From CAYJSJ01 sp964373065 (GTDB lineage: Bacteria > Patescibacteriota > Gracilibacteria > Peribacterales > Peribacteraceae): 25,016 nucleotides of DNA. Under the pieces are notes generated by a model. It ran no database searches. It was given only the letters and a program-made list of their open reading frames with translations, and was not told the DNA's origin. The DNA is taken from NCBI GenBank assembly GCA_964373065.1, contig CAYJSJ010000018.1, positions 1 to 25,016 on the forward strand, given 5' to 3'. Positions within the stretch are counted from its first letter, which is position 1; every line of letters starts with the position of its first letter. Shown in pieces: positions 1 through 6,719 of the stretch. The position numbers and the translations under genes are program-made.

Positions 1-121
1 GGCTACGGCCTGCGGACCATAGCCCAGAGGCGACGGTTCGTTGGCAGGCTAGAAAGCGGCTTTTGCTTTGTCCTGAAAATCACGACAGCTCGCAGGTTAC
101 TCCTCTGCTATAATCCTTTCC
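1..121. other. Gene-free left edge with a small hairpin
   Basis: No coding frame could be supported here. Bases 1-8 and 17-24 can form an imperfect 8-bp stem (GGCTACGG with CCATAGCC, one A-C mismatch), and a second small stem can form around AAAGC/GGCTTT near 55-66. This could be the 3' end of a structured RNA or of an upstream terminator, but no RNA family was recognised. The segment ends in the promoter of the next gene. Confidence 0.3.
106..114 (+). promoter_or_regulatory. Extended -10 promoter, leaderless type
   Basis: The sequence is TGcTATAAT, a perfect extended -10 element. Its last base is 7 nt before the ATG at 122, so a start site at the usual distance falls on or beside the A of the start codon. 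No -35 hexamer is seen at 17-nt spacing and there is no Shine-Dalgarno sequence. Confidence 0.7.
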
Positions 122-1024
122 ATGAAAATCATCCTCGTCGTCACAGATTCTCATGGGAAGAATCTTATATTTTCCACTGATTCTCTCAAAGCATACTCCC
201 TCGATGAGTCGATCAAGCTTGCCAAGCAGGGAAAGCTGGATGCGGTGCACACAGTAAAAACTGGACGAGGTTCGTACCTCCGAGTAAACCCCAACGCAAC
301 CGAAGACGATAATCTCGATTCTCTGTCTATCTCTGCAAATCATCTCTACCTTTCTCTTGATAACTTCACGTGTCTCCATTCTCCAAAGAAGTTCAAGGCA
401 TGCGCACATCATCTTGAGCTGCACTTCAGCATGATTGAAGAAAGAGGTGAGCAAGTGATTTACATTGAAGAACATCCCTTGATCACCAAAGAGCAAGTCA
501 CTGCGAAGCTCAAGCCGTATCGCAACATTGTCCTGAGTGCTGCGCAGAAATTTTCCATTGATCCATACACGCTTGGAGCCATCCTTATTGATGAAATTGC
601 TCGTGTAAATCCATGGGAAGAAGCGTTGGATAAACTCGGCGCAGCGTTTGTGGGGATCAACACATCCACTGGCATTGCTCAGGTGACAATTGAAACAGCG
701 AGAGAACTCATACAAAAGGAATACTACAATCCCAATCCAAATGACAACAAACTCTCAAAAAAGAACATTGCGAAAACATCGAGGACACATCTTTACACCT
801 ACGCAGAACGGGCACGTCATAGCATTTACTTTGCTGCTGCGAGAATCAGACAAACGATTGATCATTGGGCACACAAGACAGATCTGTCCGACCGACCAGA
901 AATCCTTGGAACGCTCTACAGTCAAGGTTTGGGCAGTCCAAAACCAAATCCAGGAGCCAGCGACAGGGGGCTGCAAATCTCTCAAGAATTTTATCCACTC
1001 GCAAAAAAGATTCTCAAACCATGA
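122..1024 (+). CDS. DUF3892-like N-terminus with lysozyme-like C-terminal domain
   Basis: The 300-aa protein appears to have two parts. Residues 1-58 resemble the small DUF3892-type module: a beta start, YSLDESIKLAKQGKL, then HTVKTGRGSYLRVNPN. Residues about 130-300 resemble a lysozyme-like/lytic transglycosylase fold: LGAILIDEIAR with Glu158 as a candidate catalytic acid, followed by GINTSTGIAQVTIETA, the usual G-x-x-Q/A-type segment of goose lysozyme-like enzymes. There is no signal peptide or membrane segment, so peptidoglycan cleavage outside the cell is not assured. It could equally be an effector or phage-like hydrolase, or an inactive fold. The start at 122 is fixed by the promoter 7 nt upstream. 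The stop overlaps the next ATG (ATGA), so the two genes are translationally coupled. Base composition looks more AT-rich than the genes from 2148 onward. Confidence 0.6.
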   Translation: MKIILVVTDSHGKNLIFSTDSLKAYSLDESIKLAKQGKLDAVHTVKTGRGSYLRVNPNATEDDNLDSLSISANHLYLSLDNFTCLHSPKKFKACAHHLELHFSMIEERGEQVIYIEEHPLITKEQVTAKLKPYRNIVLSAAQKFSIDPYTLGAILIDEIARVNPWEEALDKLGAAFVGINTSTGIAQVTIETARELIQKEYYNPNPNDNKLSKKNIAKTSRTHLYTYAERARHSIYFAAARIRQTIDHWAHKTDLSDRPEILGTLYSQGLGSPKPNPGASDRGLQISQEFYPLAKKILKP

Positions 1025-1626
1025 AACTCATTCTCATCACCATTGGAATCGCTACAGCTCTGCCGATTATTCTCCATTGGTCCAAGTATCGAAGAATAGC
1101 CAGAATTATCGCAGGAACTGTGTGGGCTTTCTTCGTTGCTCCCCCAGCACTCGTTGTGAGCATGATGAGCTTTCACGCTGTTATGGCAGCACTGGGTCCG
1201 CCTTGTTTCATGCCGACGAGTTATCATATTGGTCACATCAGTGCGCTCATGCAAGATGCAGAGATGGGTTGGGGTGATGAAGTCGAGAAAGCATTCGAGC
1301 ACTTGAAACAGTGCAAGTCAGACAAACAGCACCTTGCAGAGCAGCTCTTGTCCGACAGCGATGGCACTATCGTCGCACTAGGGATGGATGTAGTTGTTGA
1401 GGAGTCGTTCTATAATGGTGATGTGCTCCTCAAGAAGCATCATGGTGATATGAGATGGAATTACTATCTTGCAAGCAATGACGAGTATGCGAAGTTCATG
1501 CTGATCCTCTGGAAGATGAAAAGAGAAATTCCACTTACTCATGCTGAAAGGGGGACAATCGAAGGATGGTCGGATGAATACTTTGAAAAGGTTGGTCTCA
1601 CGTCTCCAGCGGAAAGAAAAGTTTGA
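1021..1626 (+). CDS. Hypothetical membrane-anchored protein
   Basis: The 201-aa protein starts at an ATG that overlaps the upstream stop codon (ATGA). Two hydrophobic segments are visible, at about residues 3-19 and 29-58, separated by a short basic stretch (SKYRRIAR). This suggests a hairpin anchor with a soluble C-terminal part of about 140 residues. The soluble part is mixed alpha-helical with no motif I recognise. A longer upstream frame exists but covers the end of the preceding gene, so the overlapping start is preferred. Coupling to the lysozyme-like gene suggests a shared job, for instance anchoring or immunity, but that is only inference. Confidence 0.55.
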   Translation: MKLILITIGIATALPIILHWSKYRRIARIIAGTVWAFFVAPPALVVSMMSFHAVMAALGPPCFMPTSYHIGHISALMQDAEMGWGDEVEKAFEHLKQCKSDKQHLAEQLLSDSDGTIVALGMDVVVEESFYNGDVLLKKHHGDMRWNYYLASNDEYAKFMLILWKMKREIPLTHAERGTIEGWSDEYFEKVGLTSPAERKV

Positions 1627-1661
1627 AATCACTCGATCTAGCTCATTGACAGTCATCACCT

Positions 1662-1865
1662 TCACATGATCAGCATACGTTGCATCTCGGGTGAGTTGCG
1701 AAGTGTCAAAACAGTCGTATCCAATGAAATTTTCAGTCCATGAAGTGTTTCTGCTATCGTCATAGCATCCGCCTTGAGGAGCTGACCAAGTTTGAAATTT
1801 GTCGCTCCAGCTACGGTTGGCAAGCCAAGCAAAAGCGACGGATGACTTATGATAGAATGTGCTGC
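1662..1865 (-). pseudogene. Possible truncated coding remnant
   Basis: On the minus strand a frame without stops runs from 1865 to a TGA at 1662-1664. Its translation looks protein-like, including GLPTVAGATNFKLGQLLKA followed by an amphipathic helix, but there is no plausible ATG except an internal one at 1763 that would give only 33 residues. A second open minus frame overlaps it. It may be the tail of a decayed gene or chance. The surrounding 1627-1884 interval otherwise shows nothing. Confidence 0.2.
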
Positions 1866-1884
1866 CTATGTGGCACTACGTCAC

Positions 1885-2124
1885 TTACCTGATCATCCCC
1901 CCGAAAAACCATGCAATCGGCGCAAAGAAGATCTGCTGGGTCCCCGTGAGGGAGGCGACCGACCAGAAGAAGAGGAAGATAGCGAGGATGATGATGAAGT
2001 TGTAGACGCCGCCGACATAGCGCATCCACTCCGCGTCGCCGATGATGTCGCCGATTTTTTCGCGGTACTTGATCATGAGCCCAGCGGCGACCATACCGCA
2101 GATTTCGAGAATCACCATGAGCAT
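1885..2124 (-). CDS. Small membrane protein downstream of thioredoxin
   Basis: The 79-aa protein is strongly hydrophobic. There is a transmembrane helix at about residues 2-18, a short charged loop (KYREKIGDIIGDAEW), a second helix at about 39-60, and a further hydrophobic stretch at 65-77. It starts 23 bp after the trxA stop on the same strand, so it is probably co-transcribed with trxA. An ATG two codons further in is an alternative start. There is no clear Shine-Dalgarno sequence. The family was not recognised, and no redox-active cysteine pair is present (one Cys at residue 9), so a direct part in thiol transfer is not supported. Two longer frames overlapping it on both strands were judged to be shadows because this one has the coherent membrane pattern. 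Confidence 0.6.
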   Translation of the reverse strand: MLMVILEICGMVAAGLMIKYREKIGDIIGDAEWMRYVGGVYNFIIILAIFLFFWSVASLTGTQQIFFAPIAWFFGGMIR

Positions 2125-2147
2125 GGAAGAAATGTAGAATTGAAAGT

Positions 2148-2468
2148 TTAGCCAATCGCTTTCTCCAGTTCCTTCTTTACGTCTTCTTTGCTCTTGGCTC
2201 CCACAAACGTCGTTACAGGATTGCCTCCTTTGAAGATGATGAAGGTGGGGATGCTCATGACGGAGTAATTTCCCGGTGCTTCGATATTTTCATCAACGTT
2301 TACTTTTACCATTTTTACTTTACCGTCGTACTCCTTGGAAAGCTCATCGATAATGGGCGACATCGCCTTGCACGGGCCGCACCACGGTGCCCAGAAGTCG
2401 ACGAGGACGGGAAGATCTGCCTTCAGGACTTCTGTATCGAAATCTGCATCGGTGATTGCATGAGCCAT
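2148..2468 (-). CDS. trxA: Thioredoxin
   Basis: The 106-aa protein is a complete single-domain cytoplasmic thioredoxin, which reduces disulfides in client proteins and is recharged by thioredoxin reductase. The active site is W29-C-G-P-C33 inside VDFWAPWCGPCK, and the cis-proline loop is SIPTF. Length is typical for the family. The start fits the usual family N-terminus. The gene follows pgi after a 61-bp gap that contains its own conventional promoter (2496-2524), so it may be transcribed independently of ruvA-pgi and together with the small membrane protein after it. Confidence 0.95.
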   Translation of the reverse strand: MAHAITDADFDTEVLKADLPVLVDFWAPWCGPCKAMSPIIDELSKEYDGKVKMVKVNVDENIEAPGNYSVMSIPTFIIFKGGNPVTTFVGAKSKEDVKKELEKAIG

Positions 2469-2495
2469 GAATTATTGGGGTGGTAGTGCGAGTTG

Positions 2496-2524
2496 ATTCT
2501 ATTGATTCGCCGGAGTCGTTGCAA
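2496..2524 (-). promoter_or_regulatory. Conventional -35/-10 promoter for trxA
   Basis: On the minus strand TTGCAA (2519-2524) and TAGAAT (2496-2501) are separated by exactly 17 bp. The -10 lies 27 nt before the trxA start, predicting a leader of about 20 nt. This contrasts with the leaderless-type promoters elsewhere in the window. Confidence 0.55.
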
Positions 2525-2529
2525 ATGAG

Positions 2530-3810
2530 TTATCGGTTATCCTGCCCCGAAAGTATGTGTTCGGTTATTTTCTTTCCGATCTCTACTGCTGGCTGTCCGT
2601 ACGGATCGATCCTGTAGAGCTTGCCGAGGAGAATGACTTCGGTGAGGAAAAGGGTGAAGAGCTGGCCCAAATGATACTCGTCGAGTTTTTTTAGCCCAAT
2701 AGTTACATGCGGACGCTTGGCTGCCGTAAGAGCGCGGCTCGTTCCGAGGTAACACGCATCCAGCAGATCGCCGAAGTCTTTACCGGCTATGGAGTGCAGC
2801 GCATCTGCGTCACTTGGTACCGTGAACTTTTCCTTCTCGATCTCCCGAATGAAAATGTGCCATTGTTTCCGCGGCCCCGCCATCCACTGCTGGAGGAGGG
2901 AATGCTGGTCTTGGGTGCCGATGGCGGCGAGAGGGATGGGGTTATTCGTCTCGGTTTTTCCGAGACTCTCGGCGATGAGTTGCTGGTTCCAGCGGGCAAC
3001 GGATTCGAGCCGCTGGCTGTAGGGCATTATGACGCGCACCTTGCAATCGCGTTTGGTATCCAGCAGGAACTGAATGCCTGCGAGCATTGCTGCAGGGTTT
3101 TCGTCCGGAGTAATGCTGGAGCAGCTTTCATCCATTTCTTTCGCTCCGCGCACAAATGCATCTACGCTGCCGCCGAGGAGGGCGAGTGGCAAAAGGCCGA
3201 CCGGGGTGAAGATGGAGAAGCGGCCTCCGACTGCCGTGGGAATCGGGAGCATCCGTATGCCGTGTTCCATGCAAAACGAACGGAGCGTGCCATGCGCAGG
3301 ATCGGTGATCCCTACGGTGAACTCTCCGGCCTTGGCGCCTCTCGCTTCCTTCATCCGTTTGAAACAATGGAAGAACACGCTCATGGGTTCCAGTGTTTCG
3401 CCGGACTTGCTGACGACGACCAGTAATGCGTTTTTCCAGTCGATAATACGGTCATACATTTTTAGAATTGCCGGGTCGATCGTATCGAGCAAGATGAATT
3501 CTGCGGTTTCCGGCATCTCGAATGCTTCGCGAATGGCTTTGGGTCCCAGCCCCGATCCGCCGATGCCCACCCAGACGATGGTCTTTATTTTCTCTTCGCT
3601 CGCAAACGTTGCTACTGCTTTCACTTTTTCGATCGTGTCAGTGTTCTTAGTGTCCAGCGTCCATGCGTGCTCCCCCTTCGTGCGCTCGCGGAGAAATTCT
3701 TCTATGCATCGACGCAGACTTGTGAGTAATCCTGAAAATTCTTGCTCGGCAACTCCGCGACTCGGCGTGATCGCTTTTCCCATGGCGGCGCTGATGTCGA
3801 GCTGGAGCAT
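2530..3810 (-). CDS. pgi: Glucose-6-phosphate isomerase
   Basis: The 426-aa enzyme interconverts glucose 6-phosphate and fructose 6-phosphate. Family landmarks are in order: sugar-phosphate binding VGIGGSGLGP (81-90), SKSGET (134-139), GGRFSIFTPVG (195-205), QQLIAESLGK (276-285) with the expected catalytic Glu281, GTQDQHS (298-304) with His303, and the C-terminal DPYGQPAVEIGK with the conserved lysine. Length matches the shorter bacterial (Bacillus-type) form rather than the 550-aa proteobacterial form. It lies 36 bp downstream of ruvA on the same strand, and the spacer is made of 8-bp TTTCCCTA-type repeats. No Shine-Dalgarno precedes the ATG. Confidence 0.95.
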   Translation of the reverse strand: MLQLDISAAMGKAITPSRGVAEQEFSGLLTSLRRCIEEFLRERTKGEHAWTLDTKNTDTIEKVKAVATFASEEKIKTIVWVGIGGSGLGPKAIREAFEMPETAEFILLDTIDPAILKMYDRIIDWKNALLVVVSKSGETLEPMSVFFHCFKRMKEARGAKAGEFTVGITDPAHGTLRSFCMEHGIRMLPIPTAVGGRFSIFTPVGLLPLALLGGSVDAFVRGAKEMDESCSSITPDENPAAMLAGIQFLLDTKRDCKVRVIMPYSQRLESVARWNQQLIAESLGKTETNNPIPLAAIGTQDQHSLLQQWMAGPRKQWHIFIREIEKEKFTVPSDADALHSIAGKDFGDLLDACYLGTSRALTAAKRPHVTIGLKKLDEYHLGQLFTLFLTEVILLGKLYRIDPYGQPAVEIGKKITEHILSGQDNR

Positions 3811-3816
3811 GGGGGG

Positions 3817-3846
3817 CTAGGGAAATGGGGAAATAGGGAAATAGGG
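3817..3846. repeat. Short TAGGGAAA/TTTCCCTA tandem repeat
   Basis: The ruvA-pgi spacer consists of about three degenerate copies of an 8-bp unit (minus strand TTTCCCTA; one copy reads TTTCCCCA). The same unit occurs as a longer array at 9562-9600. Confidence 0.6.
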
Positions 3847-4431
3847 CTAGAGAGAGCGAATGGCTGCTTCTATGCGTTCTTCGGTTGTTTCCAAATCCTT
3901 TGGAAGATCCTTTAACGTATGCAGGATGGTGCCGGTGTCGTACCCGAGGGTTTTCAATGCGTCGACTGCGTCCTGATCGTATTCGTAATGCGTCATGCGT
4001 AATGCGTCATTCGTGCTCCCAAATATCTCCGGTTGTTTCAGTGCGAGGGATTTGAGATCCACCAAAAGTTTCTCCGCCGTCTTTGCACCGATCCCCTTGA
4101 TGCCTCGGAGCAGTGTAGGCTCCTGTGAACCGATTGCCTGCATAAGCAGGCTCCGAGGAACGGCACAAAGCTCCAGCGCGTGCTTGGGGCCTATGCCGCT
4201 CATGCCGATAAACCGCTCGAAGAGCAAGCGTCCGTTTTCGTCCGGGAATCCGAAGAGATCGAGGCGGTCTTCGCGTACATAGGTGGAAATGTGGAGCGTC
4301 GTTTCCTCTCCTTCCTTCAGCGCGTTCCATACGTTGATCGGCACTGAAACCTTGTATCCCACGCCGCCGACGTCCATGGAGAGGAGTTCCTGCCGCATCT
4401 TGTGCACCGTTCCGCGGAGATGGATGATCAT
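3847..4431 (-). CDS. ruvA: Holliday junction DNA helicase subunit RuvA
   Basis: The 194-aa protein binds four-way junctions and loads the RuvB motor during recombination repair. Domain I (about 1-62) starts MIIHLRGTV and contains GGVGYKVSVP and LFGFPDE. Two helix-hairpin-helix motifs follow at about 74-90 (FIGMSGIGPKHALEL) and 108-126 (RGIKGIGAKTAEKLLVDL). The RuvB-contacting domain III occupies about 150-194 (DAVDALKTLGY to the end). Length is typical. ruvB and ruvC are not adjacent; pgi follows. The start is supported by an extended -10 element 8 nt upstream. Confidence 0.95.
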   Translation of the reverse strand: MIIHLRGTVHKMRQELLSMDVGGVGYKVSVPINVWNALKEGEETTLHISTYVREDRLDLFGFPDENGRLLFERFIGMSGIGPKHALELCAVPRSLLMQAIGSQEPTLLRGIKGIGAKTAEKLLVDLKSLALKQPEIFGSTNDALRMTHYEYDQDAVDALKTLGYDTGTILHTLKDLPKDLETTEERIEAAIRSL

Positions 4432-4439
4432 GGTAGGGG

Positions 4440-4448
4440 AGTGTAGCA
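4440..4448 (-). promoter_or_regulatory. Extended -10 promoter of ruvA, leaderless type
   Basis: The minus strand reads TGcTACACT, with the hexamer ending 8 nt before the ruvA ATG. It is divergent from the promoter of the M23 peptidase gene within the same 72-bp spacer. Confidence 0.6.
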
Positions 4449-4486
4449 GATCTCTTTGGACCTCGGTACCGCTGCCATGGGTTTTC

Positions 4487-4495
4487 TGCTATAAT
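4487..4495 (+). promoter_or_regulatory. Extended -10 promoter of M23 peptidase gene, leaderless type
   Basis: The sequence TGcTATAAT is identical to the element before the first gene of the window. Eight bases separate it from the ATG at 4504. GAGGGG lies between them but only 2 nt from the ATG, too close for normal ribosome pairing. Confidence 0.7.
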
Positions 4496-4503
4496 GAGGG
4501 GAA

Positions 4504-5853
4504 ATGCACACACATATTGCTCTGCTTCTCAAAGCGCTTCATGCTGCGAGGCCATGCGGTTGCCACGTGTGTTCCGGGCGGCACAGAAAGTACCACCGAT
4601 CGGATCACCGACTGATCGTGATGACGGTGGCGTTGTTACTGGCAGTGCCGCTCAGTGGAGTAGGGTTATTGGGGGCATCCTTGGTAGACAAATACCGTGC
4701 GGGAGAAGCGCTCGATTCCGCCATGGACTTTGCAGGAGATGCACAGGTTTCGGGGAGAGGCCTTCCGTACCAGAAGTTGCAAGCAGAGCAAGCGGTGAAC
4801 ACTGCAAAGATTCTCCTTGAAGATGCCGAGCAGCACAAAGCGCAGGCGCGCAGGAAGCTCGTGGAGGCACAGCGCGCAATCGTACAGCTTCGTCGGGAAT
4901 ACGGGATCGATGTGACGGAGAGCGGAGCGTTGCTCACACGTAGAGAGGAGGAGTCTCGGAAGGTCGCGTCCTTTTTTCGTTACCTTTCTCAAACGCGTTC
5001 GGTGATGCTCGCTGCTGCCGGGAAAGACATCGGGATGGCACTTGTGCAGAGCCTTCTGACGGTGTCACTCGGGGAGATCACCGATCGTTCCATCCGGTTA
5101 GAAGTGTTGGAGCGTGCGCGTCTTCGGGTGTTTACGGTCGTGCTCCGTGCGCAGGAACTTGGTAACAGTCTTCCGTTGCTTGAGCGGGAATACGCGAAGG
5201 AACTGGAGGCATATAGACTTGCGTGGGAGGCGTACAGGGATGCACGTAACAGTGTTTCCGCTGCGGAGCAGCGCATCGCGGAGGTCGCACGTATTACCGA
5301 AGAAGTGCAAGCGCAGATTACGCGCCTCCAGCGGGAACTTGTCCGCATCGACGCGAAGCTTGTTGCGAAAATCGAGCGAGAGCTGATCGAAAAGGGTCTC
5401 ATGGCTCCAAAACCAGGGGAGCGCAGCGACGGCCGTATTCGAGGCACGCAAACGTTCCGGTGGCCTGTCGTCGGACGCGTTTCCGCCGGATACCTGAATG
5501 CTGCATACCGCGCGTTCTTCGGAGTGCCGCACAGAGGCATGGATATAGTTGCCCCGCAAGGTACGCCCATCGTTTCTGCGGCAGACGGTATTGTGTTTCT
5601 TGCCAGGGATGGCGGAACATTCGGTTACAGCTACGTATTGATAGGGCATCGTAACGGCTATGCAACACTCTACGGACACTTAAGTTCCATTGCGGTTTCC
5701 ACGGGGCAGGAAGTGCAGGGCGGGCAACTCGTCGGTTCGTCCGGTGGCACCCCCGGTACCTATGGCGCAGGTCCCATGACGACGGGTGCACATCTCCACT
5801 TCGAGGTCATTTTGAACGGTGAAAACGTCGATCCGAAGACGATTTTGCCGTAA
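4504..5853 (+). CDS. Membrane-anchored M23 family metallopeptidase with coiled coil (EnvC/NlpD-like)
   Basis: The 449-aa protein probably cuts peptide cross-links in peptidoglycan or regulates an amidase at division. After a basic, Cys-containing N-terminus (CGCHVC, 18-23) comes a membrane segment at about 37-60, then a long helical coiled-coil region (about 90-300, rich in E, R, A and L). The C-terminal LytM domain carries the zinc and catalytic motifs: H343-RGM-D347, Y390-G-H392-L, and H430-L-H432-F-E. All expected residues are present, so it should be catalytically active, unlike degenerate EnvC regulators. The start at 4504 is favoured by the promoter 8 nt upstream. The ATG at 4621, just before the hydrophobic segment, is an alternative that would give a more standard signal sequence. 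Confidence 0.85.
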   Translation: MHTHIALLLKALHAARPCGCHVCSGRHRKYHRSDHRLIVMTVALLLAVPLSGVGLLGASLVDKYRAGEALDSAMDFAGDAQVSGRGLPYQKLQAEQAVNTAKILLEDAEQHKAQARRKLVEAQRAIVQLRREYGIDVTESGALLTRREEESRKVASFFRYLSQTRSVMLAAAGKDIGMALVQSLLTVSLGEITDRSIRLEVLERARLRVFTVVLRAQELGNSLPLLEREYAKELEAYRLAWEAYRDARNSVSAAEQRIAEVARITEEVQAQITRLQRELVRIDAKLVAKIERELIEKGLMAPKPGERSDGRIRGTQTFRWPVVGRVSAGYLNAAYRAFFGVPHRGMDIVAPQGTPIVSAADGIVFLARDGGTFGYSYVLIGHRNGYATLYGHLSSIAVSTGQEVQGGQLVGSSGGTPGTYGAGPMTTGAHLHFEVILNGENVDPKTILP

Positions 5854-5871
5854 CATACGCAGGAACTTTCG

Positions 5872-5910
5872 ATTATGGATGGAGAGTCTCTGGCGTCATC
5901 CGTAATTTTT
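5872..5910 (+). terminator. Rho-independent terminator after the M23 peptidase gene
   Basis: ATTATGGATG (5872-5881) pairs with CATCCGTAAT (5897-5906), with one G-T wobble, and is followed by a T run to 5910. The right arm overlaps the stop codon of the convergent rsmI gene. Confidence 0.6.
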
Positions 5911-6576
5911 CGGCCCGATCACTACGACGAACTCTCCTTTTTTTGTAATCGATAGAGCTGTTTCCTTCAATGTGCTGACGGTCGTCGTTCTCATTTCTTC
6001 GTGCATCTTTGTGAGCTCCCGCGCGATCACGATCCTGCGTTCAGGCTGATCTGTGAGTGCATCGGCGATTTCGTGCAGCGTTTTTTCTATGCGGTGGACG
6101 GATTCGTAGAGCACGATCGTGCGTTCTTCTTCCGCAAATGTACGAAACAATGTTTGCCTTCCTTTTTTGAGCGGAGGAAACCCGATGTAGAGAAATTGAT
6201 TGATGGGGAGACCCGAAGCACTGAGTGCTGCAAGAAATGCCGAGGGACCGGGGATGACTTCGATGGGAATTCCCTCCTTTCTTGCGCGGGAGACCAAGGC
6301 GTATCCCGGATCCGAGATTCCGGGTGTGCCTGCATCGGATGCCATCGCGAGGTGCGTTCCGCTTTGGAGCCTCTGGACGATCTCATCCACTTTTTCCTGT
6401 GAGCTGTAGCCGTGGCAACTGATCAGTTCCTTTTTTGGTAGTTGCAACAGCTTTAAAAGACTGCCGGTCACTCTGGTATCTTCACAGACGATTGCATCGC
6501 ATTTTCTCAGCGTTTCAATCGCACGCAGGGTGATGTCGCCCACATTGCCTATCGGGGTGCTGACGATGGAGAGCAT
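5896..6576 (-). CDS. rsmI: 16S rRNA (cytidine-1402 2'-O) methyltransferase RsmI
   Basis: The 226-aa protein is a SAM-dependent tetrapyrrole-methylase-fold enzyme that methylates the ribose of C1402 in the 16S rRNA decoding centre. Landmarks: STPIGNVGDITLRA (6-19), CEDTRVT (31-37), SDAGTPGISDPG (80-91), IPGPSAFLAALSASGLP (108-124) and FLYIGFPP. It is somewhat shorter than E. coli RsmI (286 aa), lacking part of the C-terminal extension after VVVIGP. The gene is convergent with the M23 gene and divergent from gyrA. No clear promoter hexamer at leaderless distance was found; AACAAT lies 10 nt upstream. Confidence 0.92.
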   Translation of the reverse strand: MLSIVSTPIGNVGDITLRAIETLRKCDAIVCEDTRVTGSLLKLLQLPKKELISCHGYSSQEKVDEIVQRLQSGTHLAMASDAGTPGISDPGYALVSRARKEGIPIEVIPGPSAFLAALSASGLPINQFLYIGFPPLKKGRQTLFRTFAEEERTIVLYESVHRIEKTLHEIADALTDQPERRIVIARELTKMHEEMRTTTVSTLKETALSITKKGEFVVVIGPKNYG

Positions 6577-6588
6577 ATACGATCAGAT

Positions 6589-6657
6589 TGTTGCATTGCT
6601 GAATTGTTCGCAAGCGGAACGCAGGCAATCTTTCTCTCAAAATACAGCAATGCAACA
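6589..6657. repeat. Inverted repeat in the rsmI-gyrA divergent spacer
   Basis: The arms TGTTGCATTGCTG (6589-6601) and CAGCAATGCAACA (6645-6657) are perfect 13-bp complements separated by 43 bp. Additional ATTGTT/AACAAT words lie next to both arms. It could be a hairpin in the divergent promoter region or a degenerate mobile repeat. Confidence 0.6.
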
Positions 6658-6702
6658 GTACAACAATTTCCCATTTATCCTTTCTTCCCCATAATTTTTC
6701 GG

Positions 6703-6708
6703 TATCAT
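6703..6708 (+). promoter_or_regulatory. Possible -10 element of gyrA
   Basis: TATCAT ends 11 nt before the gyrA ATG, which would give a leader of only a few bases. There is no TGn extension and no good -35. Confidence 0.35.
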
Positions 6709-6719
6709 CTTTCTGATCT

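Noticed and set aside
3074..3820. 248-codon plus-strand frame opposite pgi
   Set aside because: It lies fully antisense to a confidently identified pgi and its translation is Ser/Arg-rich with no domain character.
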